Source: Ruminococcus flavefaciens FD-1
GTDB taxonomy: Bacteria; Bacillota; Clostridia; Oscillospirales; Ruminococcaceae
Assembly: GCA_000174895.1 (NCBI GenBank)
Contig: ACOK01000108.1
Coordinates: forward strand, 25,698-89,697
Length of the DNA: 64,000 nucleotides
Direction of reading: 5' to 3'
Position numbers and translations under genes: made by a program. The notes below the pieces were generated by a model. That model ran no database searches and was not told where the DNA came from. It saw only the letters and a list, made by a program, of their open reading frames with translations. Below, one piece after another: positions 17,652-24,869 of the stretch. Each line of letters starts with the position of its first letter. The stretch's first letter is position 1.

Positions 17652-17761
17652 AAAGTGCCGGTCGGTGACACTCAAATACAGACTTTACGCACACGAGAGA
17701 GTTTTTATAATTTATCTCTCTATATAAGGTTTGCAAATGACCGTCACCGACCGGCACTTTT
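17652..17761. repeat. Perfect 18-base inverted repeat, candidate replication origin or operator
   Basis: AAAGTGCCGGTCGGTGAC (17652-17669) is exactly complementary to 17743-17760. The 73-base AT-rich spacer contains a nested AGAGAG/CTCTCT pair. It occupies the gap between primase-helicase and VRR-NUC, the only sizeable gap in the replication module. There is no T-run after the right arm, so it is not a simple terminator. Confidence 0.75.
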
Positions 17762-17780
17762 GTCAGGAAAGGTCGTATTT

Positions 17781-18062
17781 ATGCGAGAAAATGAAATTGA
17801 AACGAAACTGGTCAAAGCCGTGAAAGCTCGCGGCGGAGTCTGCTGGAAGTTTGTATCTCCGGGCACAGCAGGCGTACCCGACCGAATTGTATTGATGCAG
17901 TCCGGCAGGATCGCTTTCGTAGAGGTTAAGGCTCCCGGAGAGAAACCGCGTCCGCTTCAGCGTGTGCGCATAAAACTACTGCGGCGGCTGGGCTTCAAGG
18001 TGTATGTCCTTGACGGCGCGGAGCAGATTGGAGGTATCATTGATGAAATACAATCCGCATGA
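17781..18062 (+). CDS. VRR-NUC domain nuclease
   Basis: This 93-residue protein is essentially one VRR-NUC domain (PF08774): MRENEIETKLVKAVKARGG, then TAGVPDRIVLM (catalytic Asp) and IAFVEVKAPGEKP (ExK), with the basic QRVRIKLLRRLGF helix. Stand-alone VRR-NUC proteins are structure-specific nucleases that may resolve branched DNA during phage replication. The ATG follows an AGGAAAGG site; an upstream in-frame extension across the inverted repeat is rejected. It overlaps the SNF2 gene by 20 bases, a frequent phage pairing. Confidence 0.9.
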   Translation: MRENEIETKLVKAVKARGGVCWKFVSPGTAGVPDRIVLMQSGRIAFVEVKAPGEKPRPLQRVRIKLLRRLGFKVYVLDGAEQIGGIIDEIQSA

Positions 18063-19381
18063 TTATCAGAAATATGCGATCGACTTTATCGAGAAAAATC
18101 CGCAGGCAGCGGTATTGCTGGAATGCGGATTAGGGAAAACGAGCATTACACTTACAGCGCTGAACGACATGATGTTCGATCGCTTCGAGGTCAGAAAGGT
18201 TCTTATCATCGCACCGATCCGTGTATGCAAGAATAGCTGGGCAGCAGAGATCGGGAAGTGGGATCACCTGAAAGGGCTGACGTACAGTCTGGTTCTCGGA
18301 AACCGTGAGCAGCGCCTTGCGGCTCTCCGGAAGAAAGCTGATCTGTATATCATCAACCGTGAGAACGTACAATGGCTTATTGAAGAAACCGGGATGCCGT
18401 TTGACTTTGACATGGTGGTGATCGATGAGCTGAGTTCCTTTAAGAATCATCAGTCCAAGCGCTTCAAGGCGCTGCGGAAGGTGCGCCCGTTTGTGAAGCG
18501 TATCGTCGGGCTGACCGGTACACCTTGCAGCAACGGTCTCATGGATCTGTGGGCGCAGTTCCGCCTGCTGGACAAGGGAGAGCGCCTCGGCAAAAGAATC
18601 GGGCAGTACCGTGACGCTTACTTCACCCCGGACTGGAACGGCTTTACCTATTCTCCCAGACCGGGTGCTGAAAAAGAAATATACGGCAAGATCGCAGACA
18701 TCAGCATTTCTATGAAAACTACAGACCACCTGAAGATGCCAGAACTGGTATCCGTATCTGATCCGGTTATCATGTCGGAAGCAGAAATAAAAGCATACCG
18801 GAAGCTTGAAAAGGAATACACGCTTCCGCTGCTGCATGATGATGTCTCTGCCGCCAATGCCGCTGTTCTTTGCGGCAAGCTGGTACAGCTTGCAAGCGGA
18901 TGTGTATATGATGACGGCGGTACTCCGAGCATCATTCATAACCGGAAGCTTGATGCGCTGGAGGATTTGTTGGAAGCGCAGAACGGGAAGCCGGTGTTGG
19001 TGGCGTACTGGTATCAGCATGAGCGAGAACGTATCAAGGCACGTTTCGACGTTCGTGAGATCAAGACCGATCAGGATATCGCCGACTGGAACGACGGCAA
19101 AATACCGGTCGCGCTGATACAACCATCCTCCGCCGGTCACGGTCTGAATCTTCAGGATGGTGGCAGCACGATCATATGGTTTACGATGCCGTGGTCGCTG
19201 GAACTGTACCAGCAGACAAATGCCCGACTCTGGCGACAGGGACAGAATGCAGATACCGTTGTGATACATCATCTGACAGCAGCAGGGAACTATTGATGAA
19301 GATATCATGGACGCACTGGAAAGCAAGGATAAAACACAGGCAGCAATGATGAGTGCAGTGAAAGCGAGGTTGAAAGGATGA
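18043..19381 (+). pseudogene. SNF2-type DEAD helicase with a 3' frameshift
   Basis: The SF2/SNF2 core shows HDYQKYAIDFI, Walker A (ECGLGKTSITL), DEAH-like box VVIDELSSFKN, motif III VGLTGTPCSNGLMD and motif VI NARLWRQGQNADTVVIHHL. Such helicases are paired with VRR-NUC in many phages. The reading frame ends early at 19294-19296 with AAGNY. Removing one G from the GGG at 19285-19287 restores the usual ending GTIDEDIMDALESKDKTQAA and reaches a TGA that overlaps the next ATG (19378). About 28 C-terminal residues are lost. A real frameshift or a sequence error are both possible; the helicase motifs themselves are intact. Confidence 0.85.
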
Positions 19382-19813
19382 AGGAATACTGGAACAAGAT
19401 GGAGCAACTCCGCAAACGTATCGACCGGAAGATCCATGAGATACATCTGCTACGGCAGCGGGCGGAGGGGCATGAACGGCAGCGGCATCAACGATATGCC
19501 GAGAACGGTATCACCAGACCGCAGCAAAATGGAAGGCACTGTTTTCAAGATCATGGCGCTGGAACAGGATATACAGGAAACGCAGGCGGAGTACGATGCA
19601 CTGCTTGCTGAAATGGAAACCCGCATCAAGATGGTTGAGGACGGCGATGCAAACGACCTTCTGCGGAAGCGTTACCTTGAATTCCTGCCGTGGTCAGAGA
19701 TCATGACGGAAATGGGATACAGCAAGTCCCACATGTTCCGTCTGCACAGCACAGCCGTAGCAGCCTTGAAAAGTTGGGACACCGTGGGACTTGAAAACAC
19801 CGGTAATGTGTGA
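19378..19813 (+). pseudogene. DUF1492-like regulator split by a frameshift
   Basis: The first frame (from ATG 19378) encodes the helical start MKEYWNKMEQLRKRIDRKIH, and a second frame encodes the remainder, with ALEQDIQETQAEYDALLAEM and an HTH-like end (LPWSEIMTEMGYSKSHMFRL). Together they match DUF1492/ArpU-like phage proteins of about 140 residues. The frames join at GGGG (19467-19470): removing one G gives a continuous protein. DUF1492 proteins are sigma region 4-like and probably activate late genes. The gene is either inactivated or misread. Confidence 0.75.
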
Positions 19814-19839
19814 TATAATGTATAATAGAAGAAAATGTA

Positions 19840-19873
19840 AAAAGCCGTTGTGGATTACCGCAGCGGCTTTTGT
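19840..19873 (+). terminator. Terminator before the HNH gene
   Basis: AAAGCCGTTGTGG pairs with CCGCAGCGGCTTTT around ATTA, allowing G-U pairs, followed by TTGTT. It ends the early operon, and the HNH ribosome site begins 8 bases later. Confidence 0.65.
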
Positions 19874-19896
19874 TATACCTGAAGGAGGTGTCGGCG

Positions 19897-20247
19897 ATGC
19901 CGAGGAAGGCACTGAAACCATGCAAGCATCCCGGCTGTCCGAGACTGACCGAGGGTGCGTACTGCAACGAACACAAGCCCCTGCACCCTGAGCGTCCGTC
20001 TGCCGCCAAGCGTGGCTACGGCAGCAAGTGGCAGCGTGTCAGCAAGGCGTACCTGCGGAAGCATCCGCTGTGCGTGAAGTGTCTGGCGCAGGGCAAGTTC
20101 GTGAACGCAACAGTCGTTGACCACATCGTTCCGCATCGTGGTGACCATTACCTGATGTGGAGCGACACGAACTGGCAGGCGCTATGCAAGGCGTGTCACG
20201 ATAAGAAAACCGGAACTGAGGATAGCAGACCGGAATACAGTTATTGA
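19897..20247 (+). CDS. Phage HNH endonuclease of the packaging module
   Basis: The 116-residue protein has a zinc-binding N-terminus (CKHPGCPRLTEGAYCNEH) and an HNH domain: YGSKWQRVSKAYLRKHPLC, VVDHIVPHRGD, then NWQALCKACHDKKT, with catalytic His and Asn and metal-binding Cys pairs. Such HNH proteins lie beside small terminase genes in many cos-type siphoviruses and are needed with terminase for cleavage at cos. The ATG at 19897 follows the strong site GAAGGAGGTG. Here a regulator/membrane-protein pair separates it from the small terminase. Confidence 0.92.
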   Translation: MPRKALKPCKHPGCPRLTEGAYCNEHKPLHPERPSAAKRGYGSKWQRVSKAYLRKHPLCVKCLAQGKFVNATVVDHIVPHRGDHYLMWSDTNWQALCKACHDKKTGTEDSRPEYSY

Positions 20248-20249
20248 AT

Positions 20250-20795
20250 TTATAATTTTATGATTTCATCATCAGGCGGCATCGGAATAGAATAGTTATG
20301 TAACGACGATTGATGTGGTGTGAAGTATTTGAATATGATTGCACGAGTGGCTTTCTCTAATTCGAGATATAACTTCACCAATTCTGTTCTAGATAATTTT
20401 TCAAGTTCTTCTGGTGGAATGTCATTATCAATCAGTAGATCAATAATATATTGTAGTGGCTTCAGCTCACGTTTTTGCTTGTAAACATAAGGAAAATCAG
20501 CAGCATGAAACTGAGCTTTTAAAGTCGATAGTTTTACGGGATCGTCTTCTATTCCTTCAGCAATACGATCCAATTCGCCGCTTATGAATTTGGGATCGAC
20601 ATTAAGTTCTTTTCCTATTGCATCCAATAAATCTGGAGGTATTTCACCACGCCTAATCCATCTGCGAAGTGTTTTTTCTGTTCTTTCTATCCCTGGTTTC
20701 TCTGAAAGAGAAGTAAGAGACATCTTACGGATTTTTCGAGCTTCTCTGAATCTATCCTTACTGAGAGGAACTGTTTTCACTTTTTGATTTGCCAT
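20250..20795 (-). CDS. Antisense XRE-like regulator (accessory)
   Basis: This 181-residue protein is encoded opposite to the phage late genes in AT-rich sequence. The N-terminus looks like a helix-turn-helix domain (FREARKIRKMSLTSLSEKPG, then EKTLRRWIRRGEIPP and LDAIGKELNVDP). The rest is charged and helical with no recognised domain (IIDLLIDNDIPPEELEKLS). The ATG has an AAGGAGG site close upstream. It is transcribed divergently from the small membrane-protein gene at 20926, so it probably regulates that gene and itself. It does not match the usual phage repressor position and may be a recent accessory insertion. Confidence 0.7.
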   Translation of the reverse strand: MANQKVKTVPLSKDRFREARKIRKMSLTSLSEKPGIERTEKTLRRWIRRGEIPPDLLDAIGKELNVDPKFISGELDRIAEGIEDDPVKLSTLKAQFHAADFPYVYKQKRELKPLQYIIDLLIDNDIPPEELEKLSRTELVKLYLELEKATRAIIFKYFTPHQSSLHNYSIPMPPDDEIIKL

Positions 20796-20925
20796 ATAGC
20801 CTCCTTAAAAACGGACATTAATGGTCTATTTTGGGGTCTGGTAATGCTGGAAGATATGTGCTATGCTTATTATAACAGGTTGAAAACAGTTCTTCAACCC
20901 TGAAAAATGAAAGGATATGATATAA

Positions 20926-21210
20926 ATGAACGAAAACAATGTTGTGAACGAAAATCCGTTGGTGAACCTTTTGAGTGGGCTTTCAAGTGGTGACAAGGGC
21001 TTTGCACTCCTGCTTTTCTCTATGATTTGTGCATACGGAGTAAAGAGATACTTTGACAGTACCGACAAAGCAATGGAGCATGGATATAACACCACTGCAA
21101 GGTCAACTAAATATGGAGAAATTAAGTTTGAACAAAATCAAGAGGCTGAAACATCAGAAACTGAAGAACATGATTCATTTAACGAAGATGAAACAAAAAG
21201 TAACGATTAA
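20926..21210 (+). CDS. Small single-span membrane protein (94 aa)
   Basis: The ATG follows AAAGGA. The protein has a short polar N-terminus, one hydrophobic helix (GFALLLFSMICAYGVKRYF, residues about 25-43) and an acidic C-terminal tail of about 50 residues (EAETSETEEHDSFNEDETK). It is divergently paired with the regulator at 20250. Small prophage membrane proteins with regulated expression include superinfection-exclusion factors and holin-like toxins; nothing in the sequence decides between these. Confidence 0.65.
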   Translation: MNENNVVNENPLVNLLSGLSSGDKGFALLLFSMICAYGVKRYFDSTDKAMEHGYNTTARSTKYGEIKFEQNQEAETSETEEHDSFNEDETKSND

Positions 21211-21347
21211 ATAGTGAGTGGGGCTGGGGGCTGCCCGGTGGGGGTATCAAAATCTCTACGGAGCAGCGATCACAATACCGGCCGCCCCCTCTCGCGCACA
21301 AAAAGTGTAGTTCAAACGACCGATTAACCCCTCGAATATTTTTACAA
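21211..21347. other. GC-skewed gap before small terminase, candidate cos region
   Basis: The gap has a G-rich block (GGGGCTGGGGGCTGCCCGG) followed by a GC-rich segment with CCGGCCGCCCCC and no frame of interest. HNH and small terminase genes flank this region, the usual place for cos in HK97-type phages. No cos consensus can be verified by eye. Confidence 0.3.
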
Positions 21348-21377
21348 GCCGAAATCCACGTGGTTTCGGCATTTTTT
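21348..21377 (+). terminator. Terminator upstream of small terminase
   Basis: GCCGAAA and TTTCGGC arms, extended by a CCACGTGG core, are followed by six T residues. It would stop transcription from the 20926 gene before the packaging operon. Confidence 0.8.
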
Positions 21378-21393
21378 ATAGGCAGGTGATGAT

Positions 21394-21954
21394 ATGGCAA
21401 AGGACGGTACAAACCGTGGCGGACGCAGAGTCCGTGCAGGCGACAAGCCGAAGCCCCTCGCCGAGAAAATTGCCGCAGGAGAGGATGCCGACATCATCGA
21501 ATTCACCCCGACCGCGCTGGAAGGTGCTGACCTTGATGATGCCGCTGACCTTGTTGGTGAGGATATGCCCTCGCCGAGTGAATACCTCTCGGCACGGCAG
21601 AAGGACGGCAAGCCCCTCGGCGCTGATGAAATCTACAAGGAAACATGGATATGGCTGAAAAATCGCGGCTGCGAAAAGCTGGTGAACAAGCGACTGCTCG
21701 AAAGCTACTCGCTGGCGTTCGCTCGTTTTATCCAGTGTGAGGACGCGCTCTCGACCTACGGTCTGCTCGGTAAGCACCCGACGACCGGCGGCGTGGTAGC
21801 ATCTCCGTTCGCATCGCTCAGCCAGTCCTATCAGAAACAGGCAAATCTGCTCTGGTACGAGATTTTCGATATCGTGAAGCAGAATTGCACCACAAAATTC
21901 GACGGCTCTCCGCAGGACGATATGATGGAGCAGCTTCTCCGCAGCAGGAAGTGA
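21394..21954 (+). CDS. terS: Terminase small subunit, P27-like
   Basis: The 186-residue protein has a charged N-terminal region, then the helical core of P27-type small terminases: YKETWIWLKNRGCEKLVNKR, LLESYSLAFARFIQCEDALS, HPTTGGVVASPFASLSQSYQ and KQANLLWYEIFDIVKQN. It would recognise the packaging site and hand DNA to the large subunit. The ATG follows GGCAGGTGAT. The large terminase is not adjacent as usual but about 6.4 kb downstream, beyond a methyltransferase gene and the accessory cassette array. Confidence 0.85.
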   Translation: MAKDGTNRGGRRVRAGDKPKPLAEKIAAGEDADIIEFTPTALEGADLDDAADLVGEDMPSPSEYLSARQKDGKPLGADEIYKETWIWLKNRGCEKLVNKRLLESYSLAFARFIQCEDALSTYGLLGKHPTTGGVVASPFASLSQSYQKQANLLWYEIFDIVKQNCTTKFDGSPQDDMMEQLLRSRK

Positions 21955-21961
21955 GGTACAC

Positions 21962-23221
21962 ATGAAAACAACGACAGACTTTCAGCTTGTCGCCACCGAC
22001 AAGCTCATCCCGTATGTAAATAACGCCCGCACTCACTCGCCGGAGCAGATAAAAAAGCTGCGTTCTTCGCTGCGTGAGTTCGGATTCGTCAATCCGGTCA
22101 TCATCGACCGAGAATATAATATCATCGCAGGTCACGGCAGATTGATGGCGGCGAAGGAGGAAGGCATTACGGAAGTGCCGTGTGTCTATGTTGACCACCT
22201 GACCGACGCACAGAAGAAAGCCTATATCCTTGCGGATAATCGTATGGCGCTGGATGCAGGCTGGGACGAGGAGCTTCTTGCCGTGGAGATGCAGGAACTG
22301 CAAGACCTCGGCTATGACCTTTCTATGACCGGCTTCGATGAAAAGGAACTGGCAGACCTGTTTTCCGACGGAACCGGCAGCGATGCGAAGGACGATGATT
22401 TCGACCTGACCGCTGCGCTGGAGAAGGCTTCCTTTGTGGAGCGCGGCGACGTGTGGACGGTCGGCAGGCATCGCCTCATGTGCGGTGACGCGACCAGCCC
22501 CGAAGATGTAAATACATTGATGGGCAACACGAAAGCAAACCTCATTCTGACCGATCCGCCCTACGGTGTATCTTTCAAAAGCTCCAGCGGTCTGACCATT
22601 CAGAACGACAGCATGAAAAACGAGGAGTTTTACAACTTCCTGCTCTCCGCTTTCAAGTGTATGGCAGACCACCTCGAAAAAGGCGGCGCTGCGTATGTGT
22701 TCCATGCCGATACGGAAGGATTGAACTTCCGCAGGGCGTTCATCGACGCGGGATTCCACCTTGCAGGCTGCTGCATCTGGGTGAAGGACAGCCTTGTGCT
22801 GGGACGCTCCGACTACCAGTGGCAGCACGAGCCGGTGCTGTACGGCTTCATGCAGAACGGCAAGCACAAGTGGTATTCCGACCGCAAGCAGACGACCATC
22901 TGGCATTTCGACAAGCCGAAGCGCAATGCGAACCATCCGACCAGCAAGCCCCTCGATCTGCTCGGCTATCCCATTGGCAACTCCACGCAGGAGAACGCCA
23001 TGGTCATCGACACCTTCGGTGGCAGCGGCTCGACGCTCATGGCGTGTGAGCAGATGAACCGTATCTGCTACATGATGGAGCTTGACGAAAAATACGCCTC
23101 CGTCATCCTCCGGCGCTATGTTGAGGACACCGGTGATGCCGAAGGCGTGTATGTGATTCGTAACGGACAGCAGATTCCTTATTCCGATCTGGTCAAAGAG
23201 GTTGAGACGAAGGAAGGCTGA
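21962..23221 (+). CDS. ParB-domain/DNA adenine methyltransferase fusion
   Basis: The 419-residue protein starts with a ParB/sulfiredoxin-like domain (LIPYVNNARTHSPEQIKKLR, then PVIIDREYNIIAGHGRLMAA) and continues with an amino-methyltransferase. The catalytic motif is LILTDPPYGVSF (DPPY) near residue 200, and the SAM-binding motif VIDTFGGSGSTLMACEQ is near the C-terminus. The order DPPY before FGGSG is the beta class. It likely methylates adenine in phage DNA, protecting it from host restriction or marking it. It starts 7 bases after the small terminase stop, so it is in the packaging operon. The target site is unknown. Confidence 0.93.
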   Translation: MKTTTDFQLVATDKLIPYVNNARTHSPEQIKKLRSSLREFGFVNPVIIDREYNIIAGHGRLMAAKEEGITEVPCVYVDHLTDAQKKAYILADNRMALDAGWDEELLAVEMQELQDLGYDLSMTGFDEKELADLFSDGTGSDAKDDDFDLTAALEKASFVERGDVWTVGRHRLMCGDATSPEDVNTLMGNTKANLILTDPPYGVSFKSSSGLTIQNDSMKNEEFYNFLLSAFKCMADHLEKGGAAYVFHADTEGLNFRRAFIDAGFHLAGCCIWVKDSLVLGRSDYQWQHEPVLYGFMQNGKHKWYSDRKQTTIWHFDKPKRNANHPTSKPLDLLGYPIGNSTQENAMVIDTFGGSGSTLMACEQMNRICYMMELDEKYASVILRRYVEDTGDAEGVYVIRNGQQIPYSDLVKEVETKEG

Positions 23222-23248
23222 TAGTGCGTTATCCTCACAAATTATTAT

Positions 23249-23566
23249 TCATATCTTTACTTGTTCTTTCCAAACCTCAAACCGATATTCGTTGTTAAGT
23301 GACTCAACGTCATCAGGATATTCAGTATCAATAGTATAAGTCTTATCTGATTCTCCAACAATATTACACCTGATTATTCCTGTGCAATCTTCTTTCCAAC
23401 AAGGTGCATCAGTATCAGAAGGATATCTATCACATTGACAAATCACAGGCACTTTGTCAATAAAATGATGCTTAACATTTTTGCAGTCTGTCAGCTCACA
23501 TTTTACAAACATTGGATATCCGGTATCATCGATCACTTCAATCACTTTTACAGTAACTTTTGCCAT
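23249..23566 (-). CDS. Antisense Cys-containing accessory protein (105 aa)
   Basis: This AT-rich gene lies antisense between the methyltransferase and the first cassette promoter. The ATG at 23566 has a GAGAGG site 7 bases upstream, and a consensus promoter precedes it. The protein begins with a beta-strand stretch (KVTVKVIEVIDD, then YPMFVKCELTDC) and has seven or so Cys residues (ICQC, CWKEDC, IIRC) that could bind metal. No family was recognised. It has its own promoter and differs in base composition from neighbours, so it fits a moron. Confidence 0.65.
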   Translation of the reverse strand: MAKVTVKVIEVIDDTGYPMFVKCELTDCKNVKHHFIDKVPVICQCDRYPSDTDAPCWKEDCTGIIRCNIVGESDKTYTIDTEYPDDVESLNNEYRFEVWKEQVKI

Positions 23567-23602
23567 AAGATTACCTCTCATAATACGTTTTTCCTTACTA
23601 TG

Positions 23603-23631
23603 ATTATACAGCGCATCAGCCGATATGTCAA
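23603..23631 (-). promoter_or_regulatory. Consensus promoter of the 23249 gene
   Basis: On the minus strand TTGACA (23631-23626) and TATAAT (23608-23603) are 17 bases apart, a perfect sigma-A promoter 37 bases upstream of the start codon. Confidence 0.85.
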
Positions 23632-23644
23632 TATCTGGCGGCGC

Positions 23645-23730
23645 TGTAATATGCACAAATATCGGAAAAACCGTCCCGCACATATTCTCCGTTTTACAGT
23701 CTTGCTATCTGTGCGGTTCAGAGTTAATAT
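23645..23730 (+). promoter_or_regulatory. Cassette promoter module, copy A
   Basis: TTGCTA (23702-23707), 17 bases, then TAATAT (23725-23730), with the shared block GAGTTAATATGTGACTAC. A GTAATATGCACAAAT half-palindrome lies about 57 bases upstream of the -35 box. It drives the gene at 23781 and the overlapping DUF4314 gene. Confidence 0.85.
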
Positions 23731-23780
23731 GTGACTACAATCAAAACCGCAGCAAGCGGTGAAAAACAGGAGGTCACATC

Positions 23781-24431
23781 ATGAATATCAAGTTTAATAT
23801 TGAAAAGAGCCAGCGCAAGGCACTGGCACAGAAGATCGGCGAGCTGACCGGCAGCGAGGTCAAGTACCTCGGCGTTCCGAGCTGCGGATACCAGATCGGC
23901 GCATTCACCCTTGACAAGGAAGCGGTGCTGCACGGCGATGAGCTTCCGGACGAGATCCGGAGCGAACTGCAGAAGGCAGGCTACACCGCAGACGACGAGC
24001 CGGTGGCGCTGACGATCTCGATGCCGCGAGACTTCTTCGGCGAACAGGGTCTGGAGAACTTGCTTCAGATTATCGAGAACAAGGAAACGCTCCTGAAGCA
24101 CGCACTGAATACGGAGAGCCTTGCGGTCAACGAGTGTGAGGAAACGGTCGAGTTCCCGTGGTTCACGGTCGAGAAGGACGGTGACGGCGATGCCTACGCA
24201 AAATTCATCACCATGTTTTGCGAGTTCGCAAAGAACCTGCAGCGCGTGGTCAATAAGCCGGATACCAGCGACAACGAGAAGTACGCATTCCGCTGCTTCC
24301 TCCTGCGCCTCGGCATGATCGGCGAAGAATACAAGCCGGTGCGCAGAGTTTTGCTCCGCCGCCTGACCGGAAGCTCCGCCTTCCGCCACGGCAAGCCCGA
24401 AGGAGGTGCGGACGATGCGGTTTCCGAATGA
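23781..24431 (+). CDS. Virulence-protein-like accessory protein (216 aa)
   Basis: The protein begins MNIKFNIEKSQRKALAQKIG and continues PSCGYQIGAFTLDKEAVL and TISMPRDFFGEQGLENLLQI. This resembles a family often labelled only as virulence protein in Clostridia mobile elements. Its last 45 residues (YAFRCFLLRLGMIGEEYKPV, then RRLTGSSAFRHGKP) closely match the C-terminus of the amidoligase at 24870, so both proteins share a tail domain. The ATG follows an AGGAGGTCAC site and copy A of the cassette promoter. Biochemical function is unknown. Overlap with DUF4314 by 17 bases shows a two-gene operon. Confidence 0.75.
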   Translation: MNIKFNIEKSQRKALAQKIGELTGSEVKYLGVPSCGYQIGAFTLDKEAVLHGDELPDEIRSELQKAGYTADDEPVALTISMPRDFFGEQGLENLLQIIENKETLLKHALNTESLAVNECEETVEFPWFTVEKDGDGDAYAKFITMFCEFAKNLQRVVNKPDTSDNEKYAFRCFLLRLGMIGEEYKPVRRVLLRRLTGSSAFRHGKPEGGADDAVSE

Positions 24432-24645
24432 CGCTGAACTGAAAGCCCTGCGGGAGCGTTATCCCGCAGGCACTCGAATCCGCCTGATTCGCATGGCGGA
24501 CGACATCGCGCCCGTGCCGCCCGGTACGACCGGTTCGGTTGCTATCATTGACGACGCAGGCAACATTCATATGAAGTGGGACAACGGCAGAAGCCTTGCG
24601 CTGATCGAAGGCGCAGACGAGTTCGAGGTCATCTCCGGCGGCTGA
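24415..24645 (+). CDS. DUF4314 protein (76 aa)
   Basis: The small protein matches DUF4314: LKALRERYPAGTRIRLIRM, PVPPGTTGSVAIIDDAGNIH, then WDNGRSLALIEGADEFEVI. This is an SH3-like beta-barrel fold of unknown role found in mobile elements of Firmicutes. The ATG at 24415 has AAGGAGGTG 6-14 bases upstream; the GTG at 24406 lies inside that ribosome site and is rejected. It is translationally coupled to the preceding gene. Confidence 0.85.
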   Translation: MRFPNDAELKALRERYPAGTRIRLIRMADDIAPVPPGTTGSVAIIDDAGNIHMKWDNGRSLALIEGADEFEVISGG

Positions 24646-24730
24646 TTTTACAGCCTCCGGGGGCGTCGGAAAATGTGAGAACCTATTCCATCGTACCCCA
24701 TATTACCACACGATTGCAAGTAAGTCAAGG

Positions 24731-24818
24731 GTGTATACTACACAATCATCAAGGCTGTATTTTCCTCGATATTCTGTGGTTTTAGCGGCTTGATATATCC
24801 TCGGTTTAGAGTTAATAT
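24731..24818 (+). promoter_or_regulatory. Cassette promoter module, copy B
   Basis: TTGATA (24790-24795), 17 bases, TAATAT (24813-24818). The upstream element GTGTATACTACACAA starts at 24731, 59 bases before the -35 box. Between them is CTGTGGTTTTAGCGGC, nearly identical in copy E. It drives the amidoligase. Confidence 0.9.
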
Positions 24819-24869
24819 GTGACTACCGAAAGGGAAAACACACCAAAAACCAAACAGGAGGATACCACC

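Noticed and set aside
19092..19296. Programmed frameshift in the SNF2 gene
   Set aside because: There is no slippery heptamer at the GGG site, and the lost part is the usual C-terminal tail; an indel or sequence error is simpler.
18130..19446. A 438-codon open frame antisense to the SNF2 helicase
   Set aside because: Sense-strand helicase motifs are unambiguous; the antisense product looks random and has no start signal.
21818..22936. A 372-codon antisense frame over the methyltransferase
   Set aside because: It is a shadow of a gene with clear ParB and DPPY motifs.
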